A DNA stretch of 64,000 bases from Streptomyces sp. MBT53 (lineage in GTDB: Bacteria; Actinomycetota; Actinomycetes; Streptomycetales; Streptomycetaceae). The DNA lies in assembly GCF_016654115.1 (NCBI RefSeq), contig NZ_JAEQAZ010000046.1:1-64000 (forward strand), in the 5' to 3' direction. Each line of letters begins with the position of its first letter. Within the stretch, counting starts at the first letter, position 1. Positions 36,084 through 44,039 of the stretch are shown in pieces. Both the position numbers and the translations under genes were made by a program. Under the pieces are notes generated by a model. The model was not told the DNA's origin. It did not search any database and saw only the letters and a list, made by a program, of their open reading frames with translations.

Positions 36084-37417
36084 CGACCTTCACCTTCGCC
36101 CCGGCGACCCGCGAGACCGCCAAGGCCCGCATCGCCCTCCAGGGCCCCGGCGGCTCCGGCAAGACCAAGACCGCGCTCCGGATGGCCGAGGCCCTCGCCA
36201 AGGGCGGGCAGATCGGTCTCGTCGACACCGAGCGTGGCTCCGCTCTCAAGTACGCCCCGGTGCCGGGCAGGCCGGACATTGAGGCGCACGAGTTCGCTCA
36301 CTTGCCGATGGCGTTCTGCTCCGCGGAGAACCTGATCGGCGCCGTGAACGCGGCCATCGAGGCGCGCGTGGCCGTCCTCATCATCGACAGCTGGTCGGCC
36401 TTCTGGGCGGGCAAGGGCGGACTCCTCGCCCGCGTCGAAGAGGAGTCGAGCAAGTCGACGAACCGGGGCGGAAAGTTCACCGCCTGGGGCCCCGTCAATG
36501 CGCTGGAGCAGGACATGCTCGACGCCCTCCTCAACTTCCCCGGCCACGTCATCGTCACCATGCGGACCAAGAACGACTACGCGATGGAGGGGAAGACAGT
36601 CACGAAGATCGGCGTCAAGACCGTTCAGCGCGAGGGCGCCGAGTACGAGGTCGACGTCGTGATCGACATGATCGCGGGCACCGGCACCGTCACCAAGACC
36701 CGGTACTCCGCCCTTGACGGCGCCTGCGTCCACCACCCCGGCGAGCCTTTCGCCGAGGCGATCCTGGAGCAGCTCGGCCAGGGCGTCGACCCCGTCCAGG
36801 TCATCGTGGACGAACTGGTCCGCGAAGGCCTCACGTATGACCGGGCGTTGGATCTCCACGGCCAGGCCAACAGCAGGCGCCTTCTCCTCGCAGATCTCCT
36901 GCACCCGAAGACCGGCGAGCCCGCGAAGCTCGGGGACGTCATCAAGGAGTACGGGCAGGCCGTCAAGCCCGTCACGACACCCGTCACGCCCCCGTCATCG
37001 CAGGCCACGGGCCAGCAGGACGAGGGCGAGTACACCGGCCCGTCCACGCATTCCCTGGCCGATGCCGAGGGGTCCGCTCCGGCGGTGACCCGGGCGCCGG
37101 AACAGGACCAGGGCTTCGAGCCGGTGACCGCGCCGCAGATGCGGATGATGCACGCCTGCTTCACCAAGGTCGGCCTCGGCCACAAGGACTTGCGAGAGCA
37201 GCGCCTCCGGGCCACCGCGCTGATCATCGGCCGTCCGCTCACCTCCGCGAACGAGCTGACGAAGGGCGAGGCCCAGACCCTGCTCGACACGCTGACGAAC
37301 TTCGGCGAGCGCGACAACGCGCCGGACGAGTTCGCCGCGATGGTCCAGGGCCTGGAGGACGAGTCCGCACGGGCTACGGGCGATGCCCTGTACGTCGGCG
37401 CCGCCCAGTCCGCCTGA
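36080..37417 (+). CDS. Sak4-like recombination ATPase
   Basis: 445 residues. P-loop GPGGSGKT at 22-29 and a RecA-like Walker B stretch VAVLIIDSWSAFW near 95-107 match the AAA_24/Sak4 single-strand-annealing ATPases of phages. DTERGSALKYA and HVIVTMRTKNDYA are further conserved segments. About residues 295-350 are a disordered Pro/Gln/Asp linker, and a helical tail follows. The presence of SSB and a DEDD exonuclease in the same operon supports a phage recombination role. Confidence 0.85.
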   Translation: MTTFTFAPATRETAKARIALQGPGGSGKTKTALRMAEALAKGGQIGLVDTERGSALKYAPVPGRPDIEAHEFAHLPMAFCSAENLIGAVNAAIEARVAVLIIDSWSAFWAGKGGLLARVEEESSKSTNRGGKFTAWGPVNALEQDMLDALLNFPGHVIVTMRTKNDYAMEGKTVTKIGVKTVQREGAEYEVDVVIDMIAGTGTVTKTRYSALDGACVHHPGEPFAEAILEQLGQGVDPVQVIVDELVREGLTYDRALDLHGQANSRRLLLADLLHPKTGEPAKLGDVIKEYGQAVKPVTTPVTPPSSQATGQQDEGEYTGPSTHSLADAEGSAPAVTRAPEQDQGFEPVTAPQMRMMHACFTKVGLGHKDLREQRLRATALIIGRPLTSANELTKGEAQTLLDTLTNFGERDNAPDEFAAMVQGLEDESARATGDALYVGAAQSA

Positions 37418-37492
37418 GTCACCACTGACCGCGGGCCCGCCCCGACCCCATGCAGGGCGGGCCCGCACCCCCGAGAAAGGAGGTGCACCACA

Positions 37493-38962
37493 GTGGTGAA
37501 CCCAACCCCAGAACAGCGCGAGGCCATCGACTCGTACGGCGACGGGCTGGACCTGGTCCTCCAGGCCGGCGCAGGCTGCGGCAAGTCCAGCACGCTGAAG
37601 ATGATCGCCCGGGCCGACCGACGGCGCCGGATGACCTATGTCGCCTACAACAATCCGATCGCGGCCGAGGCCCGCCGATCGTTCCCCAGCACGGTTCTCT
37701 GCAAGACCGGTCACGGTCTCGCCTTCGAGCCGAGGCACGGCGATCGTCTCCGGCGTCCGCGCCAGACCGCGCACCATGCCGCGCAGGCTCTCGACGTCCG
37801 CTCGATCCTCGGCATCATCGGCGCGACCCCGACGATCCTCACGGACCTCGGCGGCATGAAGGCCATGACATCCAAGATCATCATGCGGATGGCGCTGGAC
37901 ACCCTCACCAGGTTCTGCCACAGCGCGGACCCCGAGATCGTTCAGAAGCACGTCCCGCAGTTCGACGGCCTGAGGAAGGCCCGCGGCGAGGTCGTGAAGC
38001 TGGTCTTGCCCGTCGCCCGCGCCGCCTGGAAGGACCTCCAGGACGACGAGTCCGTGCTCAACCTGAACCACGACCACTACCTGAAGATGTGGGCGCTCAG
38101 CGAGCCAACGATCCCCACGGACGTAGTCCTCCTCGACGAGGCACAGGACACCAACGACGTCCTGGCCGCCGTCCTGCTCGCCCAGGAGCACGCGCAGCGC
38201 ATCGCGGTCGGTGACTCCGCCCAGCAGATCTACAGCTGGCGCGGCGCGAACGACGCCCTCGCCGGGTTCGTCCGCGAACTCAACTGTCCCGAGCTGACTC
38301 TGTCCCAGAGCTTCCGGTTCGGCCCGGCCATCGCCGCCCGCGCCAACGCATGGCTCCGGCTGGTCGACGCGCCACTCCGCCTCACCGGCTGGGAGGCCGC
38401 CGAATCCACGGTCGGCCCGCTCGACTCCCCGGACGCGATCCTCTGCCGCACCAACGCGGGCGCCATGGGCATCGTCATGGAGGGACTGGCGGCCGGTCGG
38501 AAGGTGGCCCTGGTCGGCGGCGGCTCCGCCATCAAGCAGCTCGCGTGGGCAGCCGAGGCTCTCCAGAGCGGCAAGCCAACCGATCACCCGGAGCTGATGG
38601 GCTTCGCGTCCTGGGACGACGTCCGTCAGTACGCAGCTGAGGAGGACGGCTCGCTGGAGGTCCTCGTCAAGCTGGTCGACGAGCACGGTCCCGAGCGGAT
38701 CGTTTCGGCGGCTGACGGCCTGGTCTCCGAGCAGCAGGCCGAGCTCGTGGTGTCGACTGCGCACCGGTCGAAGGGTCGTGAGTGGCCGGCGGTCCGCATC
38801 CATGCGGACTTCCGGGCGCCCAAGGCCGACCAGAAGACCGGCCTGGTTGTCCTCCCGCGCGAGGAGGCCCGGCTGGCGTACGTCGCGGTGACCCGGGCGC
38901 GCGAGCAGCTCGACGACACAGCCCTCGCCTGGGTGTCGACCGTGACGGCGGTGAGCGAATGA
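37493..38962 (+). CDS. UvrD/PcrA-like superfamily 1 helicase
   Basis: 489 residues from GTG 37493, behind AAAGGAGGT. Helicase motifs in order: Q motif (NPTPEQREAI), I GAGCGKS (26-32), II LLDEAQD (about 213), III GDSAQQIYSWRGA, IV SQSFRFG, V STAHRSKGREW and VI YVAVTRAREQL. It is shorter than PcrA and lacks much of the 1B/2B subdomains. Expected to translocate 3'-5' on single-stranded DNA in phage replication or recombination. Confidence 0.92.
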   Translation: MVNPTPEQREAIDSYGDGLDLVLQAGAGCGKSSTLKMIARADRRRRMTYVAYNNPIAAEARRSFPSTVLCKTGHGLAFEPRHGDRLRRPRQTAHHAAQALDVRSILGIIGATPTILTDLGGMKAMTSKIIMRMALDTLTRFCHSADPEIVQKHVPQFDGLRKARGEVVKLVLPVARAAWKDLQDDESVLNLNHDHYLKMWALSEPTIPTDVVLLDEAQDTNDVLAAVLLAQEHAQRIAVGDSAQQIYSWRGANDALAGFVRELNCPELTLSQSFRFGPAIAARANAWLRLVDAPLRLTGWEAAESTVGPLDSPDAILCRTNAGAMGIVMEGLAAGRKVALVGGGSAIKQLAWAAEALQSGKPTDHPELMGFASWDDVRQYAAEEDGSLEVLVKLVDEHGPERIVSAADGLVSEQQAELVVSTAHRSKGREWPAVRIHADFRAPKADQKTGLVVLPREEARLAYVAVTRAREQLDDTALAWVSTVTAVSE

Positions 38963-39495
38963 TCCGCCCCGAGTCCTCCCGGGTGGTTCGTGGCGTGCCC
39001 GTTGGCCGCAACCGGGACTGGATCCCTGTCACCACGCTCGCCGTACCGACTGTGTGGCTGGCCACCGCCGACGGCCTCGTCTGCCTCGACCTCGTCGCCG
39101 TCGAACTCGCCGCCAACGGACTCCGCGACGGCTGGACGCTCACCTCCCATGAGGCCGCCTTCACCGCGGACCTGCTGCTCCAGCGGGGCATGCCGCCCGG
39201 TGTGATCAACCGTCTGATCGGGGTGAGCGGCGCGACCTTCCGCAAGTGGTTCCCCACGGACGACACGCCCCTGCACGAGGCCCTGACCCGAATCAGGTCT
39301 CGGGCTGAGGTGGGGAAGTTGGCGGCCGAGCGGGCGCACCAGAACCGCGCTCAGTGCGGCACGTACAACGGCGCCCTGCGGCACCGGAAGCGTGGGGAGC
39401 CCTTGTGCTCGCCGTGCCGCGAGGCAAAGAAGGTCGCGGACCGCCACTACCGGGCCCACGGCACGTATATCGGCGCCCCGGGCGTCGCCGCGTGA
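38959..39495 (+). CDS. Phage HTH protein with C-terminal CGT..GEP..C zinc module
   Basis: 178 residues, ATGA overlap with the helicase. A middle HTH-like segment (GVINRLIGVSGATFRKWFP) is followed by a C-terminal motif CGTYNGALRHRKRGEPLCSPC, which has the spacing of a small zinc-binding unit. The same module ends the following WhiB protein. It looks like a DNA-binding regulator; target unknown. Confidence 0.7.
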   Translation: MIRPESSRVVRGVPVGRNRDWIPVTTLAVPTVWLATADGLVCLDLVAVELAANGLRDGWTLTSHEAAFTADLLLQRGMPPGVINRLIGVSGATFRKWFPTDDTPLHEALTRIRSRAEVGKLAAERAHQNRAQCGTYNGALRHRKRGEPLCSPCREAKKVADRHYRAHGTYIGAPGVAA

Positions 39496-39572
39496 CGGGC
39501 GTCGACGGGACCCGTCGCGTACCCGTCACCAGCCGCAATTCGTTTGATCATGCCCGACCGTACGGAGGCCCC

Positions 39573-39992
39573 ATGGGCAGGGACTGGGAACTCAACGCCG
39601 TCTGCCGGACTCTCGACCCGGACATCTTCTTCCGCTCCTCTGAGAAGGCCGCCGCCAAGGCCGCTTGCGGGCGCTGCCCGGTCCGCGCCGAATGCCTCGA
39701 AGCCGTCATGGCCAGCGAAGAAGGGCTCTCCGCGACCTATCGGGACGGGATCTTCGCCGAGTTGGAGCCTGGTGAGCGCGCAGCACTCGCGGAGGGCCGG
39801 GGCGAAGCGAAGCGTCCCGTGAAGAGGACTCGTGGCCAGGGCCGAAAGCAGGCGGAGTGTGGCACCCGCTCCGCGTATCAGCGGCACCAGCGCAAGGGCG
39901 AGCCGATCGACCAGGCGTGCAAGGACGCGCACGCCCTCGGTAACCGGGAGTACCGGCGTACCGGATCTACGCAGGTCCCCACCGCCAGATAG
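39573..39992 (+). CDS. WhiB-family iron-sulfur transcription factor
   Basis: 139 residues from ATG 39573 behind GGAGG; GTG 39492, overlapping the previous stop, is an alternative. Four cysteines at 11, 32, 35 and 41 (C..CxxCxxxxxC) would bind a [4Fe-4S] cluster. The usual GVWGG turn is replaced by RDGIFAEL. The C-terminus carries CGTRSAYQRHQRKGEP, the same module as in the preceding gene. WhiB proteins bind sigma factor region 4, and phage copies can reprogram the host. Confidence 0.88.
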   Translation: MGRDWELNAVCRTLDPDIFFRSSEKAAAKAACGRCPVRAECLEAVMASEEGLSATYRDGIFAELEPGERAALAEGRGEAKRPVKRTRGQGRKQAECGTRSAYQRHQRKGEPIDQACKDAHALGNREYRRTGSTQVPTAR

Positions 39993-40063
39993 GCACCGGT
40001 GGCCCGGCGGATGAGACCGGCCGCCGGGCCGCTGGTCATCAACACCCCCTAGGAGAAACGCAC

Positions 40064-41071
40064 GTGGGCAGCCGCCTGTACGTCGAGGTGCTGGATTACG
40101 CACCGACGACGCTGACGCACCGCGAGAAGCTCGCGCTCTCGGTGCTGGCGGACGACGCCCGCGACTCGACGCGGATCACCTGGTCCTCGGTCGAGTCGGA
40201 GAAGATCCTCCGTCGCGCGCAGGTGACGCGCCCCCAGCTCTACGAAGTGATCAAGGCGCTCGTGAAGAAGGGCGTCCTGGAGAAGGTGACGGCCGGCCAG
40301 AAGAACGGCACGGCGAAGTACCGGATCCTGCCGCTTCAGTGTCCGGTAATTCCGGACGCTGAAGCTACCGAGGACCACGCACAGGGTCCGGATTCTGCGG
40401 ACACTGACGGCTCTCACCGTCCGGGAACTCCGGACCCTGGACCCGGACTTGAGGGTCCGGGATTCCCGGACACTGACCCGGCTCAGAGTCCGGATTCTGC
40501 GGACACTGACACTGAAACCCAGTGTCCGGAAAAACCGGACACTGACGAGTCTCAGTGTCCGGAAACACCGGACGTCAGTGTCCGGGAATCCCGGACACCT
40601 ACTCTCTCTCCTCTCTCTACAAGACCTCTCTCGTTCGGGGAACCGTCGCCGTCGGCTGACGATCAAGACGACGCACCAGACGAGGTCATCGATGCCGAGC
40701 CGGTCGACGACGACCAGGCAGTCGACTCCGAGGCACCCGTCACCGCGCAGACGATCGTCGGCGAGTGGCTCGACCGCTGCGCCGCCCGCCCGCCCTCCGC
40801 CGTCGTAGGCCAGATGTCCAAGCAGATCCGCGTGCTCCTCGACGAGGACCGCATCCACCCGGACCACGTCCGTCGCGGTATCGCGCACTGGATGCGCAAG
40901 GGCCTCCACCCCTCGACGCTCCCCAGCGTCGTGAACGAGGTCATGAACACCACCGCTGGCCCGGGCGCCTTCACGAACGGCCATCAGCCCGCCGGCGAAT
41001 CCCAATTCGACCGCGCACGGGCCCGTGCCGCCGCCCGCGCCGCAGCACGCCAGGAAGGAGCAGCCCCGTGA
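40064..41071 (+). CDS. Replication initiator with internal origin iterons
   Basis: 335 residues from GTG 40064 behind AGGAGAAA. Residues 1-90 form a winged helix-turn-helix (LTHREKLALSVLADDARDST, TRPQLYEVIKALVKKGVLEK). About residues 92-179 are low-complexity Pro/Asp/Thr/Gln encoded by eight DNA palindromes. A C-terminal helical domain (about 225-300, TIVGEWLDRCAARPP) may bind the next protein. The layout copies lambda O: DNA-binding domain, origin-encoding linker, partner-binding domain. The identity is an inference from this layout. Confidence 0.75.
   Translation: MGSRLYVEVLDYAPTTLTHREKLALSVLADDARDSTRITWSSVESEKILRRAQVTRPQLYEVIKALVKKGVLEKVTAGQKNGTAKYRILPLQCPVIPDAEATEDHAQGPDSADTDGSHRPGTPDPGPGLEGPGFPDTDPAQSPDSADTDTETQCPEKPDTDESQCPETPDVSVRESRTPTLSPLSTRPLSFGEPSPSADDQDDAPDEVIDAEPVDDDQAVDSEAPVTAQTIVGEWLDRCAARPPSAVVGQMSKQIRVLLDEDRIHPDHVRRGIAHWMRKGLHPSTLPSVVNEVMNTTAGPGAFTNGHQPAGESQFDRARARAAARAAARQEGAAP
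40338..40599. repeat. Eight 23-bp palindromic iterons: putative phage replication origin
   Basis: Consensus AGTGTCCGG-N5-CCGGACACT. Copies start at 40338, 40383, 40416, 40452, 40485, 40521, 40554 and 40577, so spacing is 45, 33, 36, 33, 36, 33 and 23 bases. The copy at 40521 is a perfect 9-bp palindrome; the others have one to three arm mismatches. A pyrimidine tract of CT repeats (40600-40632) follows and could be the unwinding element. Confidence 0.8.
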
Positions 41072-41766
41072 CCGAAGAAGAAGCCGTGCAGATCGCCGAG
41101 TACGTCCAGGCCGCCTGCCCCGCCCAGAAGTTCGGCGAGTACACCCCCGACGTCTGGGGCGAGATCCTCGCTCCGTACGACGTCGCCGAAGCCCGTACCG
41201 CCGTCATCGTTCTTGCCGGCCGCCTGCGTTTCATCGCCCCGGCCGACATCATCACCGAGATCAAGGCCCGCCGTGCCGAGCGCATCGAGCTGGCGAACAT
41301 CGTCGTCGACGGCGATCCGGCCCTGACCGGCGCCGAGTCCGCCGCCGCCCTCCGCGAGATCATCCGAGCCGCTGGAGACGGCCTCACAGGCCCCAGCAGC
41401 ATCTCAAGGGCACTCGGGGCCGCTGAGCGCCTCGCACTGCCCCCAGGTGCTGATCATGGCCCGTACGAGGGTCGCGCAGCAGCTGTCCGCGCTGGCATCG
41501 GGAAGATGCCCGCCGGACGCGACGTTACCCACGACCCCCGTGGCCGCGCCTGCCGGAAGTGCGGAGCCGCCCCCGGCGCCAGCTGCACCACCAACGGGCA
41601 ACGCCGCAAGGATGTCCACCCCGTCCGCCTGGAGGACACGAAGCGCGAGGCCGTCGGCCTCCCTCTCGTCGACCACGACCAGGAGCAGGCCCGCATCAAG
41701 GCCGCGTCCGCCGCCGCCCTCGGCCTCGCCCGCGACGACCAGGAGCAGGAGGTCGAGGCGTCATGA
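41068..41766 (+). CDS. Putative helicase-loader-type protein with zinc finger
   Basis: 232 residues from GTG 41068, overlapping the initiator stop. The N-terminal helical domain (EEEAVQIAEYVQAACPAQKFGE) is shared with proteins encoded next to phage initiators. A C-terminal zinc finger reads CRKCGAAPGASC with a following HPVR. Gene order (initiator then this protein) is that of lambda O-P or dnaD-dnaI. Loader function is inferred from position; no ATPase motif is present. Confidence 0.6.
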   Translation: MTEEEAVQIAEYVQAACPAQKFGEYTPDVWGEILAPYDVAEARTAVIVLAGRLRFIAPADIITEIKARRAERIELANIVVDGDPALTGAESAAALREIIRAAGDGLTGPSSISRALGAAERLALPPGADHGPYEGRAAAVRAGIGKMPAGRDVTHDPRGRACRKCGAAPGASCTTNGQRRKDVHPVRLEDTKREAVGLPLVDHDQEQARIKAASAAALGLARDDQEQEVEAS

Positions 41767-42053
41767 CGGTCCCGATCCCGCAGCAGCGGCGCCCGTACCG
41801 GTTCGCCGCAATGGCCGTGCAGTGCACCTGGTGCCGTGCGCGCGTCGGCGAGCTGTGCACGAACCAGCGCTGTACCGCCGACCGTCGCCGTGACGTGCAC
41901 GCGGCCCGACAGATCGACTGGGTCAGGGTCATGTCAACCCAGTGCCCCGAGCGCATCTGCCAAGCCCACCCCAACCAGCCCTGCACCCTCACCCCCAACG
42001 CCCACCAGGCCCGCATCACCGCGGCCCACACCCCGACCACCACCGCGCCATGA
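41763..42053 (+). CDS. Small double zinc-finger protein
   Basis: 96 residues, ATGA overlap with the gene before. Two CxxC...C...H units: CTWCRARVGELC and CPERICQAHPNQPC with downstream His residues, the same CxxCxxxxGxxC style as in the preceding protein. Probably a nucleic-acid or protein-binding zinc domain. Function unknown. Confidence 0.7.
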   Translation: MTVPIPQQRRPYRFAAMAVQCTWCRARVGELCTNQRCTADRRRDVHAARQIDWVRVMSTQCPERICQAHPNQPCTLTPNAHQARITAAHTPTTTAP

Positions 42054-42355
42054 ATCGACCCATCCCGTGCAGAGACTGCCGCCGCCCCATCCTCTGGACC
42101 ACCACCGAAGCCGGGAAACGCCTGGCCGTCGACCCCAACCCGGACCCCACCGGGAACGCCGCCGTATGGCGCGACGGAACCGGCGCCGTCCGATCCCGCC
42201 GACCCAGCGAGGACCTCCCACTGAACGGCTGGGAGCGGCTCTACATGCCCCACGTCGCCACCTGCCCCGCCCGCGTCCAGCAACTCGCCCTCCCCGGCAC
42301 CCTGCCGACCGGAGTCGCCAGCCTCGACGCACACCGCCGAAAGAAGCGCCGATGA
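42050..42355 (+). CDS. Small zinc-ribbon phage protein
   Basis: 101 residues, ATGA overlap. CRDCRRPILWTTTEAGKRLA is one half of a metal site and PHVATCP a distant second half, a pattern common in Streptomyces phage genes. The C-terminus is very basic (RRKKRR). Function unknown. Confidence 0.7.
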   Translation: MNRPIPCRDCRRPILWTTTEAGKRLAVDPNPDPTGNAAVWRDGTGAVRSRRPSEDLPLNGWERLYMPHVATCPARVQQLALPGTLPTGVASLDAHRRKKRR

Positions 42356-42582
42356 AGTGCGCTTACTGCCCCCAGCCCCTCCGCACCGCCGAGTCCAAGG
42401 CCCGCGGCTACGGACCGGTCTGCGGACAGAAGCTCGGCCTGATCCCGCGCCGGACGCCTCGTCGGTCACGCGCGCCGACGCCCGTCACGCCCGTCACGAC
42501 GCGCCGCGCTCACCCCGGACAGACCGCTATCCCCATCCAGCCCGAACTCCCGAAGGAGAACCGACCTTGCTGCCCATCCTGA
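42352..42582 (+). CDS. DUF6011-like small zinc protein
   Basis: 76 residues, ATGA overlap with the gene before. CAYCPQPLRTAESKARGYGPVC is the DUF6011 core (CxxC, then RGYGPVC), followed by a Pro/Thr/Arg-rich tail ending in CCPS. Overlaps the ssb start region by 16 bases in another frame. Function unknown. Confidence 0.7.
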   Translation: MKCAYCPQPLRTAESKARGYGPVCGQKLGLIPRRTPRRSRAPTPVTPVTTRRAHPGQTAIPIQPELPKENRPCCPS

Positions 42583-43070
42583 CCGGCGTCGGCCGACTCA
42601 CCGGCGACCCCGAACTCCGCTTCACCCAGGCCGGGAAAGCCGTCGCGTCCATCCCGCTCGCCTTCAACTCCCGTCGACTGAACAAGCAGACGAACCAGTG
42701 GGAAGACGGCGACGTCTTCTTCATCCGCGGCACCGCTTGGGAGCGCCTCGCCGAGAACGCCACCGAGACGTTCTCCAAGGGCATGGAGGTCCTCGTCACC
42801 GGCGAGATCCGCACCGAATCCTGGGAGAAGGACGGCCAGAAGCACGAACGGCCGGCACTACTCATCCGCTCCATCGCCCCGAACCTCGCCTTCGCCGTCG
42901 CCAAGGTCTCCAAGGACGCCGCGAGCCAGCAGAACGGCCAAGGCGGAGGCCAGCGCACCGGCTCACCCCAGCAGGGCCAGGCGCAGCGCAGTAGCCCCAC
43001 CAGCCCGCCCGCAGACGACCCCTGGGCCGTCGACGCAGCCAAGGGCTACAGCAACGAACCGCCGTTCTGA
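42567..43070 (+). CDS. ssb: Single-stranded DNA-binding protein
   Basis: 167 residues. The only start that fits is TTG 42567, with AAGGAG nine bases upstream. The OB-fold covers residues 1-112 (GVGRLTGDPELRFTQAGKAVA, FFIRGTAWERLAENA, GMEVLVTGEIRTESWE). A Gln/Gly-rich linker leads to the acidic tip DPWAVDAAKGYSNEPPF, where the usual DDDIPF is degenerate. Phage-own SSB for replication and recombination with the Sak4-like ATPase. Confidence 0.93.
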   Translation: MLPILTGVGRLTGDPELRFTQAGKAVASIPLAFNSRRLNKQTNQWEDGDVFFIRGTAWERLAENATETFSKGMEVLVTGEIRTESWEKDGQKHERPALLIRSIAPNLAFAVAKVSKDAASQQNGQGGGQRTGSPQQGQAQRSSPTSPPADDPWAVDAAKGYSNEPPF

Positions 43071-43192
43071 TGCGCAGAACCATCGTTGCCGCCACGGCCG
43101 CCGCCATCCTGCTCACCGCCTGCCACTACCCCGGCAAAGCGGTACCCACCCCGTCCCCACAACCCGCGCCCATCGCCCCGGAGCACCCCTGA
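43070..43192 (+). CDS. Tiny putative lipoprotein
   Basis: 40 residues; the ATG overlaps the ssb stop (TGATG) and the stop overlaps the next ATG the same way. The sequence begins MRRTIVAATAAAILLTACHY: two Arg, a hydrophobic core and a lipobox LLTAC, then a Pro-rich tail. A phage lipoprotein made early in lysogeny or infection could act at the cell surface, for example in superinfection exclusion. That role is speculation. Confidence 0.65.
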   Translation: MRRTIVAATAAAILLTACHYPGKAVPTPSPQPAPIAPEHP

Positions 43193-43374
43193 TGGCCGCA
43201 CTCCTGAAACTCCCCAGCGGCACCCGAGACGCCACCGAACTCGTCGAAGCACTCCTCGTCGCCGCACAAGCCCGCGAGGACACAGCACCCGAACTCGCAG
43301 CCCGATGGCGCCACTTGGCCAACAGCATCGGCGACGGCCTCGACGCCCTCCCACCACCACGAACCAGCGACTGA
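43192..43374 (+). CDS. Small hypothetical protein
   Basis: 60 residues, start overlapping the stop of the small lipoprotein gene. Two helices (DATELVEALLVAAQAREDTA and ELAARWRHLANSIGDGL), acidic, no known motif. Its position within the overlapping chain supports that it is translated. Confidence 0.6.
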   Translation: MAALLKLPSGTRDATELVEALLVAAQAREDTAPELAARWRHLANSIGDGLDALPPPRTSD

Positions 43375-43442
43375 CCAGAACACCCACCGAGGACAGGGAC
43401 CCCACGCAGGGACCCACCTCCGGCCACCACACCGGAGAAACC

Positions 43443-44039
43443 ATGTCCACGACAGCAAACCGCCCCCACAGGAACCAGGAACCGGAACCGGTTCGCCCGT
43501 GGCTCGCGCGCCTGTTCCGCAGGCCGACGCCCGTCACGACGCCCCACACCGTCGAGGGCGAACGCGTCCTCCGCCTCACACAGGACCTCACCGCCGCCCT
43601 GTCCGAGGTCGCCCAGTGGAAGCAGCACGCCGACTCATACGACCAGGAACGCGAGCGGGCCGTGGAGGCTCTCGCCGAGCGGACTCGGGAGCGCGACGGC
43701 GCGTACGGCGAGCGTGCGCAGCTCCTCGCCTGGATCACTGCACTACACCCCGCGACCTCCGTCATCACACAGTCCCCGGACGTTGACGAGGATGGCTGGC
43801 AGCTTCTGTACCTGGTGGCCGGCGGCTGGCAGATGTCCTGGCACATCCACCCGCGCGACGCCGACCTGTTCCGGCACGTGACCGTGGTCGACGTGACCGA
43901 TCCGCAGGCGCAGTGGGACGGGCACGGCACGGTCCAGAAGTACGAGCGGATCCACAACCACGTCCGGCTCCTGGCGCTCGACGAGCTGGGCGCTGACGGG
44001 TCGTCGACGGTCGTCACGGCGGAGGTGCGCAGTGCGTGA
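43443..44039 (+). CDS. Phage protein with coiled coil and WDGHGT motif
   Basis: 198 residues from ATG 43443 with GGAGA upstream. A basic N-terminus precedes a coiled coil (ALSEVAQWKQHADSYDQERERAVEALAERTRERD region), then a compact domain with YLVAGGWQMSWHIHPRDADLF and QWDGHGTVQKYERI. The latter motif recurs in Streptomyces phage proteins of unknown role. Its stop overlaps the exonuclease start. Confidence 0.7.
   Translation: MSTTANRPHRNQEPEPVRPWLARLFRRPTPVTTPHTVEGERVLRLTQDLTAALSEVAQWKQHADSYDQERERAVEALAERTRERDGAYGERAQLLAWITALHPATSVITQSPDVDEDGWQLLYLVAGGWQMSWHIHPRDADLFRHVTVVDVTDPQAQWDGHGTVQKYERIHNHVRLLALDELGADGSSTVVTAEVRSA

Noticed and set aside
36995..38803. 602-codon open frame on the minus strand opposite the helicase
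   Set aside because: Shadow of the UvrD-type helicase and the end of the ATPase gene; no ribosome site and no motif.
40338..40599. Regularly spaced repeats read as a CRISPR array
   Set aside because: Units are palindromes with only 0-22 bases between them, degenerate, and lie within a coding frame; no cas gene is present.
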